Shown piece after piece: positions 18,233 to 28,013 of a DNA stretch of 64,000 nucleotides. How positions within the stretch are numbered: position 1 is the first letter of the stretch; each line of letters begins with the position of its first letter. Origin of the DNA: CAVVDY01 sp963819645 (GTDB lineage Bacteria > Acidobacteriota > Terriglobia > Terriglobales > Acidobacteriaceae). The notes beneath the pieces are model-generated. The model saw only the letters and a program-made list of their open reading frames with translations. It was not told the origin of the DNA and searched no databases. Made by a program: the position numbers and the translations under genes. The stretch spans positions 309,521 to 373,520 of the forward strand of contig CAWFWZ010000016.1 of the NCBI GenBank assembly GCA_963819645.1, read 5' to 3'.

Positions 18233-19886
18233 TATTGCGCTCCTTTCGGCGATTCGCTCGGTTGCTGCGAGGTTGCGGCGTCGGCAGGCAGGCATGCCTT
18301 CCTTGCTCGCCGGCTGTTGCGCTGTCAGGATTTCGCCGGTGGTGCGGTTGGTGTCGGTAAACACCTTGTTGGCGACGCGACGAACATCGGCTTTGGTCAC
18401 CTTGTCGACGCGATCGAGATAGCGAAATAATTCGCGCCAATCGCCGTAACGAGTCTGGTAGGTCGCGAGCGCCTGCGCCAGGCCTTCGTTGCTCGACAAG
18501 CTTCGGATGAGGTCGGCCTTGGAACGCGTCTTGAACATCGCCAGCTCTTCATCGGTGATGTCGGTCGTCTTCAGCAGATCAATCTGCTTGTGAATGGCGT
18601 CGCGCAACTCGTCGTTGGTATGTCCGGGGAGCGGCACGCCATAAAAAGCAAACAAGTGTGCGTACTTTGTGCCGGGCAGACCCGAGAAGCCGGCGGCATA
18701 CGCCGCGATCTTCTGGTCGCGAACCAGTGCGCGATACAGGCGCGACACGCGGCCGTTCGACATCAGATCCGTGATGGCATCGTAAACCGCGTCATCGGCG
18801 TCAAGATAGCTGGGCCGGTGATAGCCCTCGAAGATAGAACGGCTGCGAGGGATCCTGAAGGTTCACCTGGCGCGAAGAATTCTGCGGCGGCTCAGTGGTG
18901 GTGAGTCTCCAGCGGCTTGGGAGCCGTGGGGAATGCGCCGAAGTACTCCTCGATAATGGGCATCACCTTCGCCGGATCAAGATCGCCTACCAGTCCGATG
19001 ACCATGTTGCTGGGCACGTAGTTGTGATGGAAGAACTGCTGCGCGTCGGTGGCCGAGAACGACTGCAGATCGGAAGCGTAGCCGATCGTCGGCCGATGAT
19101 ACGGATTGGCCATGAAGGCGGTGCCGAGGAACTGCTCCACCAGTCGGCCCAGTCGGACGGCTGTCGGTGCGCATGCGGCGCTCTTCCATCACCACGTTGC
19201 GCTCTTTGTAGAACTCGCGCATGACCGGATCTGTGAAGCGGTCCGACTCCAGCGCGGCCCAGAGCTCAAGCTGGTTCGATGGCATCGAGTACATGTAGCC
19301 GGTCTCGTCGTAGCTGGTGAAGGCGTTCAGGCCGACGCCGCCGTGGCTTTCGACGATCTCGCCGAACTGATTCTTGATGACGTACTGGTCGGCATCTTTG
19401 ATGGCGGCCTGCCAGGCTTCCTGAAGCTGCTTCAGCTTCTGCGGGTCCTGCCCGACACGCTTGATGCGCTCAGCTTCATAGGCGGCGTAGGTCTGCTTCG
19501 ACCTTTTGTAGCGCGACCTTTTCTTTGGCGTAGTCGGTGGTGCCGATGTCAGGCGTGCCCTTGAAGGCCATGTGCTCCATCATGTGAGCCAGTCCGGTCT
19601 TGTGCAGCGGATCCTGCGCGGAACCGGCATCGACCATGGTGAAGAACGAAAAGACCGGCGCCTCGGGTCGTCGATAAAGCACGACGGTCAGCCCATTGGG
19701 GAGCGTCTTGACCGTGACGTTCTTCTCGAACGAAGCGAGATCCTGCGCGAACGCGGGGATAGCAACAGCCAGCAACAGCAGGACCGCAAGTTTGGCGGAC
19801 CAAGCGGCGGTCCTCAACGAGCGACGTTGTAGCCTGCCTTGAGCGCAGTCGAAGGGCGCTCGCCGCGGTGGAAGCCAGCGGATCAT
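18232..19886 (-). CDS. M16-family zinc peptidase, catalytic subunit, frameshifted
   Basis: A secreted insulinase-family metallopeptidase of about 550 codons. The zinc motif HMMEH is at residues 101-105 (GLAHMMEHMAFKGTP). A hydrophobic export segment (AKLAVLLLLAVAIPAFAQ) precedes it. At least four frame changes occur, near 19490, 19155, 18830-18895 and 18290, with homology continuing through SNMVIGLVGDLDPAKVMPII and DVRRVANKVFTDTNRTTGEI. GGAGGTACG precedes ATG 19886. A dispersed repeat is translated before the signal segment. It is coupled to the zinc-less partner downstream, so the pair likely forms a heterodimer. Confidence 0.85.
19831..19859. repeat. Dispersed repeat translated in the M16 N-terminus
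   Basis: The sequence CCTTGAGCGCAGTCGAAGGG lies inside the start of the M16 gene and encodes APFDCAQGRLQ. The related GAGCGCAGTCGAAGGACC occurs at about 39578-39594 in another gene start. Confidence 0.75.
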
Positions 19887-19972
19887 CGTACCTCCATGTA
19901 AGGGAAAGCGAAGATCACCTTGCAGTAAAAGCTACTTAGGTTAGGACGGGTAAGTCAAACAAAGGCGAGCGG

Positions 19973-20363
19973 CTACAGTTCCCCCGTCAGAAACTGCGCG
20001 CGCCCAAAGCCAAAGCTCCAGTCTGCGTCGGTGTTCGTCATGATGTTGACCATGACGTCGCTGGACTCGATGCCGCAGCTCTCTTTTAGTTCGCGGCAAA
20101 GCTCGGCGTAGAAATTTTGTTTGGCCTCGGTGGTTCGCGGGCGACTATTGACGGTGACCACAACCACATTGCGTGTTCGCGGAATGTCGAGCCCTGTGTC
20201 CTCGACGATCATGTGGCTCGGGCGCGTGCTCGTGAACGATTTGATAGCGGTCGCGTTCTGGCACGCCGAACGCCCGCACCATGGCACGGTGCGCTGCGTC
20301 TAATAGCGCCTTCAGTTCTTGCTGACTGCGGCCTTCGATGAGGTCAAAGCGCATGAGCGGCAT
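19973..20363 (-). CDS. Tautomerase-superfamily protein, frameshifted
   Basis: A roughly 130-residue protein with the 4-oxalocrotonate tautomerase fold pattern. It starts MPLMRFDLIEGRSQQELK, so Pro-2 would become the catalytic N-terminal proline after Met removal, followed by ALLDAAHRAMVRAFGVPERD. A single frame change near 20225 leads into SHMIVEDTGLDIPRT and the C-terminal NFYAELCRELKESCGIESSD. Length resembles the longer tautomerase/malonate-semialdehyde-decarboxylase-like members. The substrate is unknown and neighbours give no clue. Confidence 0.75.
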
Positions 20364-20576
20364 GGGAGAGTGCCTCCGCGATGATTGTAGCCGAGCGCTT
20401 GCGGTCGAAGGCCGTCGCAGCGGTATCGCTCCGAAGGTCACTTACGTGCCAGGCATGCAAGAGTAGTGCTTCGAAAGTGAGTTTAGTCTTCGAGTGGAAT
20501 CGGCCCTGGTGGTAAAGTAGCCCTTCCCGGTCCAGCAAACTTTCAGTTCGCCGAAAAGCCCTTCACGAGGGACGCC

Positions 20577-22341
20577 ATGAGAACAAGCCCCACATCGTTG
20601 CGCAAAATTCTCTTGTCGAGGATGGTTTTCATCCTATTCGCTTTTTGTGCCGCAATGACTGTTGGCTCCCCTGGGCAAACTTTCACGACGCTGGCCAGCT
20701 TCCACGGACCCGATGGCGCTACCCCGCGCTATGGGTCACTTGTCCAGTACACCGATGGCGATTTCTACGGAACCACGAGAGGTGGAGGGGCACACAGCCG
20801 CGGCACGGTATTCAAGATGACTCCAACCGGGACACTGACTACGCTGTACAGCTTTTGCCCTCAACAGGGATGTAGCGACGGCTCCGACCCGGACGCTGGA
20901 CTGGCACTCGGGAGCGATGGCAACTTCTATGGGGTAACCACGGCTGGCGGCGCGAGCGGGGATGGGACGGTCTTTAAGATCACGGCCGGCGGAACCTTCA
21001 CTTCTCTGCACAGCTTCACAGGGAGCGATGGCTTTGGGCCCGCCGGTACGCTGCTGCTAGCCAGCGACGGAAACTTCTATGGCACCACCAACGCCGAGGG
21101 CGGCAACGGCCGTGGCACCGTCTTCAAGATCACTCCCAACGGCACACTCACGACGATCTACAACTTCTGCTCGCTAAGTATTTGTGCCGACGGTAGTGGC
21201 CCTTATGCCGGCCTGGCGCAAGGAACCGACGGCAACTTCTATGGCACAACGTCCAGCGGCGGGACCGGCGTCCTTTACGGCACAGTCTTCAAAATCACTC
21301 CCAATGGAGTCTTGACCACGCTGCACAGCTTCACCGGAGCGGGCGGTTCGGCGCCCTATGGGAAGCTAGTCCGGGCCAGCGACGGAAACTTTTATGGCAC
21401 GACATCTTCTGGCGGCAACCTGCAAGCGTGTTCGTTCGGTTGCGGCACGATTTTCAAGATCACCTCGAGCGGCGGTTTTACGTCACTGCACAGCTTCAGC
21501 TTCACGGATGGCAGTTACGTTATCGCCGGGTTGACTCAAGGCAGCGATGGAAACTTCTACGGGACGACAGGGTATGGCGGCAGTACGCAAAACTGTGGTA
21601 ACGGTTGCGGCACCATCTTCAGCATCACGCCGGGCGGCGCGCTGACCACGCTGCACAGCTTCGCGGGATTTCCGACTGACGGCTCGCTGCCGGTCGGCGG
21701 CCTCTTTCAGACCAGCGACGGCACGTTCTATGGCACAGCCGAAGCCGGCGGGAGTGTCGGGGACGGTAGCGTGTTTAGTTACGCGACGAAGAACTTGCTC
21801 ACCGTCACGGTCATGGGCAGCGGCACTGTGATCGGCGAAGGGCTCTACTGCGGAACCGTCTGCTCGCACCTGTATCAACCAGGAACGCGGGTGAGGCTGA
21901 CGGCCATTCCCGGCCAGGGTTCCACACTCGAGTCATGGACCGGCTGCGACTCCATGCAAGCCGAGTCACAAGCCCAGTCGCAAGACGATTTCTGTGTGGT
22001 CACAATGTCGGGCGCGAGAAATGTTACTGCGACGTTCACGGGTGTACCAGGTCACCCTAACGTCGCTCACTCTCAAACCCGCTTCGGTGAGGAGCGGCCA
22101 ACTGTCGTTGGGTACGGTGACAATCGGCGCGCCTGCCCCATCCGGCGGGGTCGGCATTGCCATCGCTAGTGACCATCCCGGAGTTGCGCATCCGCCGTCT
22201 CTGGTAGTAATCCCAGGGGGGGCGACCTCCACGAGCTTCGCGGTGAGAACTTTTCCGGTCCACCAACAAACCGTCGTGACCATCACGGCTTCAGGCGGCA
22301 CATCCCACACGAGTGCGACGCTGACGGTGAATCCGCGATAA
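20577..22341 (+). CDS. Secreted GloVer tandem-repeat protein, frameshifted near the 3' end
   Basis: A signal peptide (RMVFILFAFCAAMTVGSPG) is followed by seven repeats of about 50-65 residues centred on DGNFYGTT...GTVFKITPNG...LTTLHSF, the GloVer repeat known from Gloeobacter, Verrucomicrobia and Acidobacteria. These probably form beta-propeller blades. A short all-beta segment (LTVTVMGSGTVIGEG) follows. A frame change near 22050 leads to an Ig-like C-terminal domain (LTLKPASVRSGQLSLGTVTI) ending at 22341. GAGGGACGCC precedes the ATG. Function is unknown; it is likely extracellular. Confidence 0.85.
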
Positions 22342-22473
22342 GTTCAAATCTGTTCTCCGTCACTTCTGCCTGCACCAGCCGTCACTGACAAAGAAGCTGC
22401 CTGTGGCATGTAATCGTTTCCGGGATTCCGGGCCTTATCCGCCGAATGCAGTCGAGATATTTTCAGGTGCCCG

Positions 22474-23169
22474 ATGCGCTCCAAACCCATAAACACAGGG
22501 CTACTGTCCATGGCCGCCGCCGCTTACGTCGTCGGGTTAATGGCCCTGCTGCTGTGGCTATCGGGCGATTGGCGCTGGGTGGAGGGCTGGATCTTCGGTG
22601 TCTGGTGGGCATCTTTCATGGCCGTCGTCGTGTCGTGGCTCAGCCTCAGGGACCCTGCGCTGCTGGCCGAACGCCTACGCCTACCCGGCAGCGGCGGTGA
22701 GCCGCGCGCCGATACGGCTATCCTCATCGCGATAAAGTTGGGCTTCGTCGCCTGGATCGTCTTATCGCCGCTGGACATACGTTTCGGCTGGATGCCGCGC
22801 CTGCCGCTGTGGAGCGAGCTATGCGGGGGCATCCTACTCCTCGTCGGTAGCTGCATCACGTTCCGCGCGATCACCGACAACACGTATCTGTCGCCGCTGG
22901 TTCGCATTCAGACCGAGCGCGGCCAGCACCTCATTGATACGGGCGTTTACGGGTTTGTGCGGCATCCGATGTATCTTGGGGCAAGTCTATGGTTCGTTGG
23001 TGGCGCGTTGCTGCTCGGCTCGGTTTGTGGCCTTCTGATAGCTCTGGCCATAGTCGGGCTGCTCATTCTTCGCATCTTCGGCGAAGAGAAGCTGCTCACC
23101 CACAATCTCGAGGGATACCGGGCATATGTTCAGAAGGTCCACTATCGGATGGTGCCCCACGTCTGGTAA
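22474..23169 (+). CDS. Isoprenylcysteine methyltransferase-like integral membrane protein
   Basis: A 231-residue polytopic protein with about six membrane segments. It has the cofactor-binding C-terminal signature of the ICMT/PEMT family: LIDTGVYGFVRHPMYLGA, followed by LRIFGEEKLLTHNLEGYRAY. In bacteria such proteins methylate lipids or small substrates with SAM; the substrate here is unknown. ATG 22474 is used, and no strong Shine-Dalgarno is seen. The gene is intact and stands alone, convergent with the phosphoesterase at 23196. Confidence 0.85.
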   Translation: MRSKPINTGLLSMAAAAYVVGLMALLLWLSGDWRWVEGWIFGVWWASFMAVVVSWLSLRDPALLAERLRLPGSGGEPRADTAILIAIKLGFVAWIVLSPLDIRFGWMPRLPLWSELCGGILLLVGSCITFRAITDNTYLSPLVRIQTERGQHLIDTGVYGFVRHPMYLGASLWFVGGALLLGSVCGLLIALAIVGLLILRIFGEEKLLTHNLEGYRAYVQKVHYRMVPHVW

Positions 23170-23195
23170 ATAATCGCGTTCGAGCAACCCTTCCC

Positions 23196-23904
23196 TCAAA
23201 CTTCAAATACCCGGTACGGCCTTCCCCCGTTCTGTGCCTGCACCAAGGCCATCGCCACGTTGTGTACGGGAGTGCCTGCGGTGGTTTTACCGTCAGCGGT
23301 GCCACCGTGAGCGTGGCCATGCAGCACCAGATCGGCGCCGTGGCGGTCGATGACCTCCATCAGGCGCGAGCTGCCAAGATAGGGATAAATTTCGACCGGC
23401 TCGCCTTTCACTGTGTCGGCGACCGGGGCGTAGTGAATGACGACCACGCGCTTGGGGGTGCGGAGCTGTGACAACGCGCGTTCGAGCTTCAGGGTCTCGT
23501 CGATCGAAACCTGCACAAACGTTTTGATCTCGGGCTCGCCGAAGGCGGTCAGCGCGCCTCGTCCGAAGCCACCAAGAAAGCCCTTCGTGCCGGCAAAGCC
23601 CACACCATCACGCTCGTAGGCGGTGCCGTCGAGCACCTTGATTCCCTCGTCGGTCATGATCTTCATTAACTCAGGAACGCAGTTGCTTTCGTAATCGTGG
23701 TTACCAAGCACGGCGACGATGGGAATACGCAGGCGAACGAGTGCGTTCATCAGCGACTCCATCTCCTGCGGCCGACCGTAGTTGGTGAGGTCGCCGGCGA
23801 GCACGAGCACGTCGGCTTCGTCGCGCACCCGGCCCATCTGGTCGCGAATGCGATCGTAGTTCTGCGGGCGTGAAATGCAAATCGGCGACGGCGGCAATTC
23901 TCAT
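23196..23904 (-). CDS. Calcineurin-like metallophosphoesterase, frameshifted near the start
   Basis: The two-metal motifs are in order: ADLHF at the N-terminus, VLAGDLTNYG, AVLGNHDYES, VVIHYAPV and LHGHAHGG. A single extra C near 23868 moves the first motif out of frame; joining MRIAAVADLHF to NYDRIRDQMGRV gives a normal protein of about 236 residues. It overlaps the stop of the upstream nucleotidyltransferase by 4 nt (23901-23904), so the two are translated together. The substrate is unknown. Confidence 0.85.
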
Positions 23905-24753
23905 GCTTCAGTTTCTGTCTCGTCGGTCTCTACGTTTTCGATGATGTTGGCTTCGGCCGCAGCGGTAATCTTCGACCCTCGCTGCTCGCGACTGAGTTGC
24001 AGCAGGTCTTCCATGCCCCACTCATGCACGTCGATGGCAAACATCTTCTCGTCGAGCAGACTGCCGCGAAAGGGAGCACTGCCATTAGGATGCTCCAACT
24101 CTTTGCGCAGGCGTGATAGCAGGTCGTTCCATACCTTGCGAGGGACGTAATGCGCCTTCGCCGGATAGACATAGTGGAACAACACAAGCTCCCAGAGCAG
24201 AATCTCCCAGTGCTCGCCCACCAAGTCGCAGCAGCCGTTGCCAGTCGAGCTTGCCGCGGGTGCCGAAGATAATATGGACCACGTCGGCGCCATCGAAGCG
24301 TTCGCGGAAGTTCACAAACAGTTTGGAGGCGATCAGCTCCTCGGCCGCCAGTACGCGAGTGGGCACGCCGAGCACTTCGGCGGGCGAGCCGCGATCAATC
24401 CACGACTGGTCGACGGTGATGATGGCGTTGCTCATGCCGGTAATGAGATCGACGAAGTAGCCGTCGCGATGCGCCTTGGCCAGCCAGACTGGGTCGCGTA
24501 TCTCGGTTTCGAAACCTTGTTCATTCAGGTGCTCAAGTGCCCGCGGCACTGCATCGGCGGGCAGAAAGAGATCGAGGTCCTTGGTGTTCCGCCAGATGCC
24601 GGTATGTTGCTGCAACGCGAACGCGCCCGACACCACGTACGGCACGTGGGCGCGATTCATGTGCCGAAGCACGTCGCAAAATAGCGCGCGCTGCTCCGAA
24701 GGGAAATCCGGCTCAAGCGATGTGCTAACCGGTAATGGCTGATCGGTGCCCAC
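23901..24753 (-). CDS. Nucleotidyltransferase-fold protein, frameshifted
   Basis: The N-terminal half has the nucleotidyltransferase pattern YVVSGAFALQQHTG followed by NTKDLDLFLP (DxD metal site), and later ELIASKLFVNFRERFDGAD, as in AbiEii-like and other minimal nucleotidyltransferases. A frame change near 24235 joins DWQRLLDLVGEHWEILLWE to the C-terminus ending VETDETETEA. Corrected length is about 283 residues. It is coupled to the phosphoesterase downstream by an ATGA overlap. The pairing of a transferase with a phosphoesterase suggests opposed activities, but no function is assigned. Confidence 0.72.
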
Positions 24754-24926
24754 GGCCTACACTTGGATGGCGGAATGGGCTGTGTCCGTTGTGATTGGCC
24801 TGCAATAAAAAAGCAGGCCTAGACTGGCCAATAAGTGCCTACAACGAAAACCGGCTTGGAGAATCGCGTCCTCCACTGCATACTTCTGAGTGCAACCTGC
24901 ATCTTTGGTTAAAGAGTAGAACGAGC

Positions 24927-26006
24927 ATGGCCAGTGAAACGGTAGTCGACATTCAGGGCAAGCGGCTGAAGCTTTCCAATCTGGAAAAGGTTCTGTACCC
25001 CGCTGTGGGATTCACCAAAGGCCAGGTGATCGACTATTTCGTGCGCATCTCGCCGGTCTTGCTGCCCCATTTGAAAAACCGACCGCTAACGCTCAAGCGC
25101 TATCCCAACGGCGTAAACGGCATGTTTTTTTACGAGAAGAACTGCCCTGAACATCGGCCGGAGTGGGTCGAGGTGGCTCCGGTTTGGAGCGCCGGCAACA
25201 ACAAGTGGATGAAGTATTGCCTGGCACAGGACCTGCCAACACTGGTGTGGGCGGCGAACCTGGCCGATCTTGAACTCCACACCAGCCTGTCGCTTAAGCA
25301 AGGAAATCCTTCGGCCAACGTTCATTGTCTTCGATCTGGATCCGGGTGAGCCCGCCAACATGGTGCAATGCTGCCAGGTCGGACTATGGGTGCGCGGAGT
25401 TTTCTCGCAACTCGGGCTGGAGAGTTTTGCCAAGACCTCAGGGTCGAAGGGACTGCAAATTTACGTTCCGCTCAATACGCCGGTGACCTACGACGATACG
25501 AAGCCTTTCGCGCACGAACTGGCTCGGGTGCTTGAGCGGCAGCATCGCGATCTCGTCGTCTCGGATATGAAGAAGACACTGCGGGTCGGCAAGATTCTGG
25601 TCGACTGGAGCCAGAACGACGATCACAAGACGACGATCTGCGTGTACTCGCTGCGCGCGAAAGAGCGTCCGACAGTTTCGACTCCGGTGACATGGGAAGA
25701 GGTCGAGAACTGTCTGGCGAAGAAAGATCCGAGCCTTCTGGTGTTCGACTCGGCGCAGGTGCTGGAACGAGTGAAGCAGCACGGCGACCTGTTCGAACCG
25801 GTTCTCGAAGTTGAAGCAGAAGCTGCCGCCAATCGAAGCGCTGGCCAGCATCGATCCCGCAGGCTCAGGTGATTGCCAAGCCGGCAAAGCGCACGGCTGC
25901 GGCTCGCGAGCGGCAAAAGATCACGGCGGAAAAGTCCGCGACCGAGTCCAATCCGGCTAAAGCGAAGCGGAAGACTACGTCACGCCCCAAGCAGAAGCGG
26001 GCGTAA
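24927..26006 (+). CDS. LigD polymerase-domain protein, stand-alone, frameshifted
   Basis: The archaeo-eukaryotic primase-fold polymerase domain of LigD-type end joining. It starts MASETVVDIQGKRLKLSN. The metal-binding FDLDPGE, KTSGSKGLQIYVPL and the WSQNDDHKTTICVYSLRA segment are all present. Frame changes near 25310 and 25820 are required. The last 45 residues form a Lys/Arg-rich tail (KPAKRTAAARERQ), probably DNA-binding. No ligase or nuclease domain follows, so this is a stand-alone Pol subunit. A Ku gene is not in the window. Confidence 0.85.
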
Positions 26007-26369
26007 TTGCTGGTGTTGGGCACGGGCAATACGACTGTTCTTTGTCCAAGATGGTTGCGGTTCGTTTCTGGGAAGCGCGCTTCGGCAAGGTCAGGCAGAC
26101 GTTCTGAGGCGCGGAGCGCCGGTATGCTGTTAGCCCCACGCATGAGCGTGGGGTGAGCAACATTTCGAGAAAGACCAGCCGCGGAGCGGCTCCTGAAAGA
26201 GTTGCTCCGCAGCTCGGGTTTCCATGCATTCGTCTTACGCGGGCTGACGCCCACCTCTAAAACCTCATCGGCGCGCCGCGCCTCGGAGAGCGTGCCGTGT
26301 TTCTTCGCAAGCCCCAGATACCGCCTATGCCCAATAACCTGATCTTACGGTGAAGCCCCCACTACCCGT
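26007..26369. repeat. Gene-free stretch with CCCCACGC palindrome
   Basis: No gene is supported in the 363 nt between ligD-like and cpoB. A hairpin CCCCACGC-ATGA-GCGTGGGG lies at 26134-26153, with smaller palindromes around it (GGCGCGGAGCGCC, AGCCGCGGAGCGGCT). It sits between two convergent genes and could end both transcripts. Confidence 0.6.
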
Positions 26370-27257
26370 TCAGTGCGACTTCGTCGATCCGCTCGTCACC
26401 CCTAAACGCCGCAACCGATCACGCGCTTGCGAGGCTTCGATCGACCGCGGATAGCGCTGGATGAGGCTGTTCAACTCCCGAACGCCAGCGTCACGCTGTC
26501 CCAGTTCCAATAATGCATAGCCCTTCTTGAGCTGAGCCGCGGCAGCCTTCTGCCCGCTGGGATACTGCTCCAGCACCTTGTCATAGTCCTTCACCGCCGC
26601 GTCAAAGTTCCCCTGGCGATACTCGATGTCGGCGAGATAGAACTGAGCGTTTCCGGCCAGATCGGTGTTGCCGTAATACTTCAAGTAATCGTTGAACTCT
26701 TGCGAGGAAAGGTCGTATTTGCCAGCGTTATAGTCGCGCAGAGCATTGTTATAAAGCGCGTCCGGCGGTGGCGCTGAAGAGGCTGGAGCAGCAGCAGAGT
26801 TAGCGCCGGGCACCGGGCCCGCAGTTCCCGGTGTAGGCTGGCCTGCAACCAGGTTCTGGCCGTTGTTCTGCATGTCGTCGAGCTGCTTGCTGACCTTGGC
26901 GAGCCGGGACTTAAGCTCGTCTACGCTGTCGTGTAACGCCTGCACCTGACTGGAAACCTGATCGAGCTTCTGCGCGTTCTCGCCCGACTCCGACGAGAGC
27001 TTCTGCTGCAAGCTGTTGACCGTGACGCTCATCTTGTTGACGCTGTCGGCACTCTGCTCGACCAGGTTTTTCATTACCCCCATGCTTTGGTCCATGCTCT
27101 GCTGGAGGCGGGCGACCTGATCGGACAGGGTCTGCACCTGGGTTTGCAGTTGAATCATCTCTTTGCTGACAGCAAAGGCCGGGCTGGCTGCGGCGAGAAA
27201 TAATGCCGCAGCCAGGAAAAGCAACACGTGTTTTTGGCGAAACATAGGCGTCCTCAT
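26370..27257 (-). CDS. cpoB: Tol-Pal system protein CpoB (YbgF)
   Basis: A 295-residue periplasmic protein. It has a signal peptide (KHVLLFLAAALFLAAASPAFA), a long coiled coil (about 30-135; QLQTQVQTLSDQVARLQQSM), a Pro/Ala linker, then TPR repeats (NALRDYNAGKYDLSSQEFND, YPSGQKAAAAQLKKGYALLE). CpoB coordinates Tol with peptidoglycan synthesis at division. ATG 27245 (MFRQKH) has AGGA at good spacing and may be the real start, 12 nt inside the frame. It lies 6 nt after pal and ends the tol operon. Confidence 0.92.
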   Translation of the reverse strand: MRTPMFRQKHVLLFLAAALFLAAASPAFAVSKEMIQLQTQVQTLSDQVARLQQSMDQSMGVMKNLVEQSADSVNKMSVTVNSLQQKLSSESGENAQKLDQVSSQVQALHDSVDELKSRLAKVSKQLDDMQNNGQNLVAGQPTPGTAGPVPGANSAAAPASSAPPPDALYNNALRDYNAGKYDLSSQEFNDYLKYYGNTDLAGNAQFYLADIEYRQGNFDAAVKDYDKVLEQYPSGQKAAAAQLKKGYALLELGQRDAGVRELNSLIQRYPRSIEASQARDRLRRLGVTSGSTKSH

Positions 27258-27263
27258 TCCAGC

Positions 27264-28001
27264 TTACTGGGCATACACGAAGTGCGCGCGGCGATTCTGC
27301 TGCCAGCAAGCCTCGGTACTCTCGGTGCAGAACGGCTTCTCTTTGCCGTAGCTGATGGTCTTAATGCGGCTTGCTGCGATGCCCATCGAAACCAGCGCGT
27401 TCTTGGCCGCCAGCGCACGATTGTCGCCCAGCGCCAGGTTGTACTCGGTTGAGCCGCGCTCGTCGCAGTGTCCCTCAATGGTGAAGCTCATGTTGGGATG
27501 CTGTTGTAAGAAGCGAGCGTCTTGCTGCAACACCTGAGTGTAGTTGCCGGTGACGTCGTAGCTGTCGTACTCGAAGAACACGTCCTTCATGTTCTGCTGG
27601 AAGAGCTGCGCATCGCCTTCATTCGACGGCGGCGGCGCGGGCGCAGCCGCAGCATTCACGGTGATACGAGCGGTAGCTTCCTGCGTTCCACCCTCACCCT
27701 TCGCCACCAGGCGATAGGTGGTCGACTCCTTCGGCACCACCTCGGCCGAGCCGCTGGATCCAACCTTGCCGAGACCATCGATCGAGATATCGGTAGCGTT
27801 GGTTGTATTCCAACTCAGGCTGGATGGCTGCCCTGGGTTGATGGTGTTCGGATTGGCGGTAAGAGTCGCGGTGGGCGCAGGTGGCGGAGGTGGAGGCGGC
27901 GGGGGCGCCGTTGCGACCTTCTTCTTGCCGCATGCACTGACCATGAGCACGGCCGTCAACGCCAGGACCAGACCCAACCACTTCAACTTATTGTGCTGCA
28001 C
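27264..28001 (-). CDS. pal: Peptidoglycan-associated lipoprotein Pal
   Basis: A 245-residue lipoprotein. The lipobox LMVSAC places the lipidated cysteine at C24. A proline run and an Ig-like insert (about 45-115) precede the C-terminal OmpA-like peptidoglycan-binding domain, with FFEYDSYDVT, NMSFTIEGHCDERGSTEYN and LGDNRALAAKNAL. The extra Ig-like domain makes it longer than the enterobacterial protein of about 170 residues. It anchors the outer membrane to the wall and binds TolB, whose gene is directly upstream. Confidence 0.94.
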   Translation of the reverse strand: MQHNKLKWLGLVLALTAVLMVSACGKKKVATAPPPPPPPPPAPTATLTANPNTINPGQPSSLSWNTTNATDISIDGLGKVGSSGSAEVVPKESTTYRLVAKGEGGTQEATARITVNAAAAPAPPPSNEGDAQLFQQNMKDVFFEYDSYDVTGNYTQVLQQDARFLQQHPNMSFTIEGHCDERGSTEYNLALGDNRALAAKNALVSMGIAASRIKTISYGKEKPFCTESTEACWQQNRRAHFVYAQ

Positions 28002-28013
28002 TTTCTCATCCTC

